Shown here: positions 59,290 through 64,000 of the stretch, piece after piece
Position numbering within the stretch: position 1 is the first letter of the stretch
How the letters are laid out: every line of letters starts with the position of its first letter
From: Craspedostauros australis
Taxonomy: Eukaryota; Bacillariophyta; Bacillariophyceae; Mastogloiales; Achnanthaceae
Reading direction: 5' to 3'
Length of the DNA: 64,000 nucleotides
Assembly (NCBI GenBank): GCA_026770025.1
Contig: JAMXDE010000008.1
Location: 930,001 to 994,000, forward strand
Position numbers and translations under genes: made by a program
Notes under the pieces: model-generated
Told to the model about the DNA's origin: nothing
Databases searched by the model: none
The model's input: only the letters and a program-made list of their open reading frames with translations

Positions 59290-61824
59290 ATGATCTACAC
59301 CAAGACAGCCTTCGCGACCTTTCTCGCTCTCGCCGACACGGCGACGGTCGACGCCGTGCTCCGCGGCAACAGGACTCCCGTGGATCCAACCGAGGAACTC
59401 CACATGATGATGATGAAGACCCGCATCCTCAAGGGCGCCGGCGGTGACACCAACAAGAGCAACAAGATCAACCAAGTGCCACCCACTGAAAACCCAACTG
59501 ATCCAGAAACGACCCCGCCAACCGCGTCGCCGACCTCCCAGCCCACGCTCCTACCAACTGCCAAACCATCAGCTGCCCCAACCGTCTTTGATTCCACCAT
59601 CTCCGTTGCCTGCAAGCCGGATGGCGCTACCGATCTCACAATGGAAGAGAGAAGCGCCAAAACCATCATTTGTAACTCTGCCAAGCCATCCTGCCGCGAA
59701 GCCATCACCGCCGTCAAGGAATCCGAGCAGCTGCAGAACTTCTTCGGATGCGCAGGAGACCTCGGCGAAGGAGCTGCACGCAAGCTCTTCAACAAGTACG
59801 CATCCAGCGATATCCTTTCTGGCCAATTGGCCCTGGTCGCTGCCACCAAGCCAGTCCTGGTCACCGAACGACCAGATGAAATGAGCACAGCATGCACGGA
59901 CATCGCTGCGATGCAATCGCCTGCCGTCGCAGACCCATGCTGCCAAGGATCCTCGGGATGCACTTCAGTCACCGGTTCTGCCTCCAACTCTCCTCCATTC
60001 ATGACCATCGCGATCACGGCATGCACCGGCGACAGCGCTTGCAAGGATATGGGTCCCAATCCCCTCATCCTCGATTCCTCCTGCACTGGCGCGAGTGCAT
60101 GCGAGTTGATGAACGAAAATGAAATCAACCCATCCATCACAGGAGTCACCTTCGTCGGTGAGATGGCATGCACCACCCCTCAATCTTGTGAGGGAGTGGG
60201 ACGTCGTTCTCATGGTGATGTCACCATCCAGACCGGTGCATGCGTTGGGACAGACGCATGCAAGGCAGCTGGACGCCGTGTCGTGCAGAAGGCCCTCTCC
60301 AACAACCGCAGCCACATCGACATCGGTAAGAATGCGTGTGTCGGCAGCAATGCCTGCAAGGATGCCCATTCCACTGTCAACCATGGTACTGCTGGCAAGC
60401 GTGCAGGCAGCCTGACCATTGGTGCTGGTGGCTGTGCCGCCGATGGGTCATGCGAGAAGATGAGCTTCAATGACAGGATGACAACCGACCTCGTCGTCCC
60501 TCCTGGTGGATGCGGCAGTGTCAAAGGCTGCAGGGGATGCATGACGAAGACGGAGTGCGGCTCCGACGAAGTCTACATCATCAGCGATGTCGATGGGGCC
60601 TGTCCAAAGGGAGGCATCAGCTCCGGTGGCAATCCTACTGGTGACAAGGTAGATGAGTACTGCATTGGCAAGGACGCCTTGCCCACAGACTCTCCGACCT
60701 TTTCCCCCACGCCTCTCCCAACACCTGTCACGTCACCTCCCACATCAGCCCCCACTACTCCAACTGCTTTGCCGACTTCGGCACCGACTTTGGCTCCGAC
60801 CTCGGCTCCAACATCAGCACCCACAGCTCCAACAGCAGCCCCAACTCCCCAGACATTACTGTCTGCCCTCGGAACACCAAGCACATCCGCGGGAATGTCC
60901 CTTCTCTCCGCTATCCAAAACGAAGCAGATCTCCTTGCCATCTTCGAAAACCAGGCAACCATTGCTGACGGCGTCGCTCTCTTCAATACCATCAGCGAAA
61001 AGACCGGTGTCCTCGAGGTCTTCAGCGCGGCCGTCGCCGCCGCCGGTGAGATGTTCACGGGAACCGCTGATGATGCTATTGCCTGGTGTGGTATGGCAGG
61101 ACGCACATGCTGCGTCGGAACCATGGCCTGCTCCTGGATCGGCATCGCGTCTATCGCATCCAACAGTTGCATTGGGATCAAGGCCTGCAAAAGCATCGAG
61201 ACTCAGTCCATGATCTTCCAGGAATCCTGCGACCTTGGACCTTCCCCTTGCTCCTACTTCAACTTCAACTCTGGAAGTGACAAGGCCTCCATCATTGGGC
61301 CAGGATCGTGCATTGGATACAAGTCATGCTTCTCCTTCGCGCAACAGTCCAACGGCGACGCCATTATTGGCGCAGGATCATGCGCTGCATCATATGCCTG
61401 CCTTGACATGGGTGCTGGACCAGAAGATTACGCGACCGTAGGACCGACGAATGGCAGCGGCGGTATTGAAAACAAGCGCGTGTCCAACACTATTGTGGGA
61501 GCCGGGTCCTGTGTCGGTGCCGCTTCGTGCAAGCACATAAACTCTCACTACGTCAACTGTGACAACTTCAACCAGTTCGAGGGAGACACAACTATCGGTG
61601 ATGGTTCTTGCGTGCCGGCGGAATCATGCCTACACTTGGGCTACGACTTCGACTTTAACGCGGACATCACCCTCTCCGACGGCGTGTGCAACGATCTCCC
61701 CATCGAGGGTGGCATGAAATGCAACCGATGCAAAAACGGTATTGGTGCAGGTGACTCCTGCGCGCCTGTAACTGCCGTCTTGACCATTGCCTCCGGCAGC
61801 TCTTGCCCAGCCACCTGCACCTAA
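59290..61824 (+). CDS. Secreted Cys-rich/PT-rich repeat protein, copy 2 (844 aa)
   Basis: Same architecture as the minus-strand gene at 33719-36304: a signal-like N-terminus identical to copy 1 over the first 39 residues, PT linker 1, Cys-rich repeats, PT linker 2, Cys-rich repeats. The central Cys block is nearly identical between copies (for example from GSSGCTSVTGSASNS through the QSCEGVGRRSHGDV region). The C-terminal block is more divergent, and the first PT linker is shorter than in copy 1. The frame is open, with start and stop, so both copies look functional. The start ATG 59290 is the first in frame. Confidence 0.87.
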   Translation: MIYTKTAFATFLALADTATVDAVLRGNRTPVDPTEELHMMMMKTRILKGAGGDTNKSNKINQVPPTENPTDPETTPPTASPTSQPTLLPTAKPSAAPTVFDSTISVACKPDGATDLTMEERSAKTIICNSAKPSCREAITAVKESEQLQNFFGCAGDLGEGAARKLFNKYASSDILSGQLALVAATKPVLVTERPDEMSTACTDIAAMQSPAVADPCCQGSSGCTSVTGSASNSPPFMTIAITACTGDSACKDMGPNPLILDSSCTGASACELMNENEINPSITGVTFVGEMACTTPQSCEGVGRRSHGDVTIQTGACVGTDACKAAGRRVVQKALSNNRSHIDIGKNACVGSNACKDAHSTVNHGTAGKRAGSLTIGAGGCAADGSCEKMSFNDRMTTDLVVPPGGCGSVKGCRGCMTKTECGSDEVYIISDVDGACPKGGISSGGNPTGDKVDEYCIGKDALPTDSPTFSPTPLPTPVTSPPTSAPTTPTALPTSAPTLAPTSAPTSAPTAPTAAPTPQTLLSALGTPSTSAGMSLLSAIQNEADLLAIFENQATIADGVALFNTISEKTGVLEVFSAAVAAAGEMFTGTADDAIAWCGMAGRTCCVGTMACSWIGIASIASNSCIGIKACKSIETQSMIFQESCDLGPSPCSYFNFNSGSDKASIIGPGSCIGYKSCFSFAQQSNGDAIIGAGSCAASYACLDMGAGPEDYATVGPTNGSGGIENKRVSNTIVGAGSCVGAASCKHINSHYVNCDNFNQFEGDTTIGDGSCVPAESCLHLGYDFDFNADITLSDGVCNDLPIEGGMKCNRCKNGIGAGDSCAPVTAVLTIASGSSCPATCT

Positions 61825-62412
61825 GCGGCCTGTGAGAGCAGGAGCACGAACCCATCCCTCCTCCGGTTCCACACCAAATCCAGGTCTTGAAGGGTTTGGG
61901 CCAGCTGCCTTATGGATAACAACAAAATCACCCTCTTCATTGGGTCTCCAACGCACCGGAAGTATCCAAGGGATCTCGCCGTCCACCCGCATACTGCCTG
62001 ACAGATCAATCTTGACCAGCGCTCTCTTGTCCCAACAGGCATATGCAGAAACACAATAGCATACATATAATCTGTAAAATCACCATATATGCCCAGAGTG
62101 TTACATTTCAACACGAGTAGCCAGTCAACAGTACCAAAACAATCGACTCCACGATGCTCAACTCTGCAGCTGTAAGAGCATGTACTGACGCACCTACTGT
62201 CTCTTCCTCTGGCACTCCAAGCGTATGCATCTCTCCAGAGCGTGCCCTCGTCAGGAGTGGGACGTGGCGCCTCTACCACTCTCCACAAGGATCTCCTGAC
62301 AATGGAACACTACGAGATCATACAATACGAAGCAATGGTGATGGAAATGGACCACAACATCCTAGCTGGCATTGTTGGGACAGGACCAGGGCAAAGCCCA
62401 TTGATAGAGCAT
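61825..62412. other. Spacer; possible fragment of an unknown minus-strand gene
   Basis: Minus-strand frames (61992-61630 with IPWILPVRWRPNEEGDFVV, and 62288-61821) look mildly coding-like but overlap copy 2's 3' end and match no family known to me. No clear gene. Confidence 0.3.
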
Positions 62413-63163
62413 AGTTGAAGTTCATCTAAAGAACGGACTACTTTTTACTCAGTGTGTTCCTTGTCGCACCATGAAATTATTTTGGCGCGAAATTTTGGCG
62501 CGAAACCTCCCACCAACAAATACAGAACAATCACTCCTTTCCCTCCTTCTCCCACACTCAACCATGAATCACCACTGACTCAAATACTATCCGAATCAAT
62601 GGGATCAAGACACCCTGGGAACTATGTGCTCTCCTGAACTATTGTAATGCAGCCAACCTGAATTCCGTTGTCAGCTAACCAAGCTGATAACCCTGCATGA
62701 CAACAGTGAAGAGATCTTCCCTGCTTCAACACATGCAGGGAATCCAACATCAATTCCCTCAACCCGACAACCTGTGTTCTCGATCTCAACATCAATCAAG
62801 GTGTCAAGGCTTAGTACTCGAATGTAGAACGACTACGATGAGATACTGGAGAAAGAGAGAAAGAGAGGACCCGTCCGCCCTCAGCACTGAACCTCTGAAG
62901 GTCAGTGCAGAGCCGCACTATTCAAACTGACTATCGTTTCTTCATCCTGCATCTCAAACTGATCAACTCACAATGCAGACTATTCAAATAACAAATAGCA
63001 CAACTCAAGATCAGCACAATAACACTAATCTACTCCATTGTCACATACTACTAATCTCCAGACGGTCGCCACACGTTGACTTCACCATCAGATTCTTTGA
63101 ATCTGGCAGTCAGCTAGGCCATCCTTTCCGGATCGTGTCACAACAGCACACGAAAATCCAACT
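62413..63163 (+). repeat. E3 5' LTR
   Basis: About 751 bp. The start AGTTGAAGTTCA is set by analogy with E2 (AGTTGAGATTCA); the end is set by the adjoining primer site. Confidence 0.75.
62480..62505 (+). promoter_or_regulatory. Two head-to-tail E2F-type sites in E3 LTR
   Basis: TTTTGGCGCGAAA occurs at 62480-62492 and again at 62493-62505 with no base between. Confidence 0.7.
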
Positions 63164-63178
63164 GGTAGCTGCGAGTGG
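63163..63178 (+). promoter_or_regulatory. E3 primer binding site
   Basis: TGGTAGCTGCGAGTGG, identical to E2. Confidence 0.75.
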
Positions 63179-63233
63179 TTACACTAACATTCACCAACTC
63201 TTCTGAGCATCTTCCTCTGCCAACCGCTCGCAA

Positions 63234-63557
63234 GGTCTCTTTGAGACCAAGCCCCAAGGCTACGCTCGCAAACCGAGCAAACTGCAAGGACCCTCAGGTC
63301 CAGAGTGGACACCAAGATCCACAAGCTCGTAAACCGAGCAACACCAAGCGGACCCTCAGGTCTAAGGTGGACACTAAGCTCCACAGCTCGAAAACCGAGC
63401 ATCTCGAGAGGACTATAAAGTCCAAACTGACGATACCCGACAATAACATCGGATCCCAGTAGCCTCTGCTCAAGCAAGCTCAACCGCGCCTGTATACCAA
63501 GCGCCTGCCTTCTCTAAAGCCAGCATCGTACTTCAGTGCACAACTTCAAAACGAAGT
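63234..63557 (+). other. Hairpin array in E3 5' leader, with 61-nt tandem units
   Basis: Stem-loops: 63234-63248 (GGTCTC/GAGACC), 63264-63278 (GCTCG, loop CAAAC, CGAGC), 63288-63301 (GGACC/GGTCC), 63305-63322 (GTGGA/TCCAC), 63325-63339 (loop TAAAC), 63350-63363 (GGACC/GGTCT), 63367-63384 (GTGGA/TCCAC), 63386-63400 (loop AAAAC), 63410-63423 (GGACT/AGTCC) and 63543-63557 (ACTTC, loop AAAAC, GAAGT). The three GCTCG hairpins are exactly 61 nt apart, so a three-hairpin unit is tandemly repeated. Confidence 0.7.
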
Positions 63558-63642
63558 GAAGTCGAAGCTAGAGCAGTAGAACGCAGAACAGATCGATCCC
63601 TTCGAAGTCAGAAGACCCCTCAAGAACCCGAAACCGCCCATC

Positions 63643-64000
63643 ATGGCGGAAGAGGAACCCAACCCAACGTTGGAAGAGCTGCAAGCGCAGCTCGAGACCA
63701 TTCGGACTGAAAACCTTCGTCTCCAAGAGGCAACGTTGACAGCCGAAGCCAACGCTGAAGCAGCGAACATGGCAGCAGCCGTCTCCCAAGCCGCAGCTGA
63801 CGCCATCACGGACCCCAAGGCAAAAGCAGGCAAGCACCCGGACGACGACAGCGATGACGACGACGAAGATCTCACCACCAAGCCAATCGTCCCCATCATG
63901 GGTGGAATGAACCAGCAAGGCCGCAACTGGGTACCCTGGACAGCAGGCGAACCAAACGTGGAATGGACTGGCCTCAAAGAAGGGTCCCAAACAAGGTGGA
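63643..64000 (+). CDS. E3 gag, N-terminal part
   Basis: ATG 63643, open to the window end (119 codons). Starts MAEEEPNPTLEELQAQLE, parallel to E2 (MAEETTPATLEELQAQLE), with the same coiled-coil N-terminus, a shorter acidic linker (DDDSDDDDEDL) and the shared block GRNWVPWTAGEPN. The frame looks intact so far. Confidence 0.85.
   Translation, partial: MAEEEPNPTLEELQAQLETIRTENLRLQEATLTAEANAEAANMAAAVSQAAADAITDPKAKAGKHPDDDSDDDDEDLTTKPIVPIMGGMNQQGRNWVPWTAGEPNVEWTGLKEGSQTRW

Larger units (their letters stand above)
62413..64000 (+). mobile_element. Copia-type LTR retrotransposon E3 (partial, runs off window)
   Basis: LTR 62413-63163 with AGTT...AACT termini, the same primer site as E2, a hairpin leader, and the start of a gag related to E2 gag. 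The LTR body has diverged from E2's except for the E2F-type sites and edges, so it is a related but distinct family. Confidence 0.85.

Noticed and set aside
61630-62288. Minus-strand frames after Cys-rich copy 2 as a retroelement fragment
   Set aside because: No protease, integrase, RT or RNase H motif; left as unassigned.
63264-63446. Regularly spaced repeats resembling a small CRISPR array
   Set aside because: The spacing is regular (61 nt), but the spacers are themselves related, there are only three units, and they sit in a eukaryotic retrotransposon leader; hairpin repeats explain them better.

Overview
The window is nuclear DNA of a unicellular eukaryote, most likely a diatom or a close stramenopile alga. 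Four things point that way. Genes carry GT-AG introns. A methionyl-tRNA synthetase has a signal-peptide-like N-terminus ending in an A|F junction typical of secondary red plastids. Secreted proteins carry long Pro-Thr linkers of a diatom type. Copia-type retrotransposons make up much of the right half. The species cannot be named from the sequence.

Left part (1-33 kb) is host genes on both strands. In order: a giant low-complexity ORF (-), organellar methionyl-tRNA synthetase (+, 3 exons), V-ATPase subunit e (-, 3 small exons), a tail-anchored cyclophilin-like protein (+, 2 exons), an OPA3-like protein (-, with a 17-nt first exon), a multi-pass membrane protein (+), a type I membrane protein with propeller-like ectodomain (+), an OAS/cGAS-fold nucleotidyltransferase-like protein that lacks one catalytic carboxylate (-), and a cluster of four AIM24/TIGR00266-family genes (two -, then two nearly identical tandem +).

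Right part (33-64 kb) is a duplicated, transposon-rich block. Two paralogous secreted Cys-rich/PT-rich genes lie in inverted orientation about 23 kb apart, with homologous upstream DNA. Between them is a 15-kb nest. A decayed Copia element (E1, minus, 163-bp LTRs, perfect CCTGC target duplication) interrupts an Asp/Gly/Asn-rich reading frame. A younger Copia element (E2, plus, 686-bp nearly identical LTRs) is inserted in E1's gag. Next to it is a 4.7-kb element with about 415-bp terminal inverted repeats, whose interior holds a solo LTR of the E2 family; the other copy of the duplication looks like its empty site. A third Copia element (E3) starts at 62.4 kb and runs off the window.

The most novel signals are in the E2/E3 retrotransposons. 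They have perfect E2F-type sites in the LTRs (doubled head-to-tail in E3), a 5' leader built as an array of small hairpins with a recurring NNAAC pentaloop (three units at exact 61-nt spacing in E3), and, in E2, a two-pass hydrophobic segment inside the gag-pol polyprotein. No experiment or database search was run; all exon joins are read by eye from splice signals and protein similarity.
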